A stretch of 64,000 nt of DNA, from NCBI RefSeq assembly GCF_051014445.1, contig NW_027488368.1, positions 24,526,001-24,590,000 on the forward strand, given 5' to 3'. The stretch is from Colletes latitarsis (Eukaryota; Arthropoda; Insecta; Hymenoptera; Colletidae). The notes beneath the pieces are model-generated. The model was not told where the DNA came from. It searched no databases and saw only the letters and a program-made list of their open reading frames with translations. The first letter of the stretch is position 1. The number at the start of each line of letters is the position of its first letter. Shown here piece after piece: positions 63,142 to 64,000 of this stretch. The translations under genes were made by a program, and so were the position numbers.

Positions 63142-64000
63142 CTACGCCACCCCCCCTTGGGAGGGTGCTGTCGAGGACGCGACCACCGCGACCACGGGTA
63201 CACCACCCCCCTTGGGGGTCGCGACCCGGGGCCCTGGTGCCGCAACGCTGGGCGGAGCCTTCACTCCGCCCTTCTTTGCCTTCCCCGACTGTACCGGAAC
63301 AGGTCGGGGAGGCACCCCCTTCCTGCTGACCGCTCTTCCGGCGAGGAGCTCCTCCCGGAAGGCGGCCAGCTTGCCATCAATCATGTCCCCAATCCTCCTC
63401 AGAAGATCGTCTTCTGAGGAGGACGGGGACTTCTTCACGGGCGGAGTGCGGGTGGAGGGGCCCGCGGTGCCCCGCACCACTGCCGCCGCACTCCGCTTAT
63501 TTACCTCTGCCGAGGGACGCGGCGGTGGAGGAGGAGGGAGGATGGGAGGGAGGGCCGCGCTGTTCCACAGCGCCTCTGCCCTCCTCCGCCCCTGTCGCTC
63601 CTCCTCCAACAGGAGCTGCAGACGGGCGTTCCGCCCACCGAGCTCCCGCGCCGCCTCCCTCATTTCCTCCGCCGCGGCTTTCAGGGCCTCCGCGCCACCG
63701 CTTTTCTGCCCCTTAAAGGCGCAGGCAGCGGCGACTTTCTCCACCCGCCTCAGGGACGAGGAGATCCTCTCCGATATCTCCTCGGTCACCTCGTCCCTGA
63801 GGCAACTCAGCCTCACCGACGGGCTCATCGCCCCGCCCACCTCGACGACGGCCTGCCCCGTCCTCTTCCTCTTAGAGCCTATGTGGCTCGTGCTGGAGGA
63901 GAAGGACGAGACCGACGCCGTCTCGTCGTCCTCCTCCACCCTCCACGAAGCCGGACCTGGCGCTGAGTGGGGCGCGAGCGCCGCCACCCTAACCCCAACC
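63142..64000 (-). pseudogene. R1-clade ORF1, N-terminal part, partial and ended by an in-frame TAG
   Basis: The frame is open to the window edge (codons upstream of 63987 read V-G-V-R), so the real start lies outside. Numbering from the GTG at 63987, there is an acidic Ser-rich stretch (17-35), a basic SKRKR patch at 38-42 that could serve as a nuclear signal, probable coiled coil at about 56-140 (heptad-like Leu/Ala with many Glu/Arg), a proline tract at 147-157, and a second helical stretch near LLRRIGDMIDGKLAAFREELL. The frame then stops at TAG 63142-63144. Because the zinc-knuckle part resumes in the same frame directly after the stop, this is best read as one ORF1 with a nonsense mutation. 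Programmed readthrough is a less likely alternative. Confidence 0.8.

Larger units (their letters stand above)
58496..64000 (-). mobile_element. R1-clade non-LTR retrotransposon, copy 2 (5' end outside window)
   Basis: Contains, in element order, most of ORF1, the complete ORF2, a 3' UTR and a poly(A) tail. At least 5.5 kb is present and the 5' UTR and ORF1 start lie beyond 64000. It is inserted in the opposite orientation to copy 1. The shared part is nearly identical to copy 1 apart from scattered substitutions and a 31-bp 3' UTR deletion. ORF1 with three zinc knuckles and ORF2 with endonuclease then reverse transcriptase define the R1 clade. Family-level assignment (R1, SART, TRAS, Waldo and others) cannot be made without comparison. 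Confidence 0.95.

Overview
The window is almost entirely a head-to-tail satellite array with a monomer of about 176 bp. It carries two GC-rich non-LTR retrotransposons of the R1 clade. R1-clade elements with a CCHC gag-like ORF1 and an apurinic-type endonuclease plus reverse transcriptase ORF2 are typical of arthropods, so an insect is the best guess. Each satellite monomer also contains two tandem copies of an 11-bp motif close to TTAGGTCTGGG. That motif is an extended version of the insect telomere repeat TTAGG and resembles the long telomere motifs reported in some Hymenoptera (recalled, not checked). I therefore lean towards a subtelomeric satellite of a hymenopteran. No conventional host gene, tRNA or rRNA was found.

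Layout: 1-1550 is satellite subfamily A. 1569-4231 is element copy 1 on the + strand, 5'-truncated inside ORF2, with an intact downstream reading frame, a hairpin-rich 3' UTR, a 34-nt A run and an 18-bp target-site duplication. 4232 to about 21540 is subfamily A again. It is dominated by a higher-order repeat of about 6 kb (34 monomers) present as a 5988-bp copy, a 5634-bp copy that lacks two monomers, and a truncated third copy. About 21541-58495 is subfamily B, distinguished by diagnostic substitutions, a new GGCCAG/CTGGCC dyad, a 170-bp monomer variant with a 6-bp deletion, patches of A-like monomers near 31-32.5 kb, and many nested segmental duplications. 58496-64000 is element copy 2 on the - strand. 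It has a 22-nt poly(A) tail, 3' UTR, full-length ORF2 and most of ORF1; its 5' end lies beyond the window.

The two elements are close relatives (their shared ORF2 parts differ at only a couple of dozen residues at most). Copy 2 shows signs of decay: an in-frame TAG in ORF1, a PQGS to PQAS change and a Leu to Lys change next to a catalytic Asp in the reverse transcriptase, and a 31-bp deletion that removes one arm of a 3' UTR hairpin. ORF1 and ORF2 overlap as TAATG, the arrangement known for termination-reinitiation in the telomeric R1-clade element SART1.

The many roughly 70-100 aa open frames in the satellite are by-products of the repeat and are not annotated as genes.
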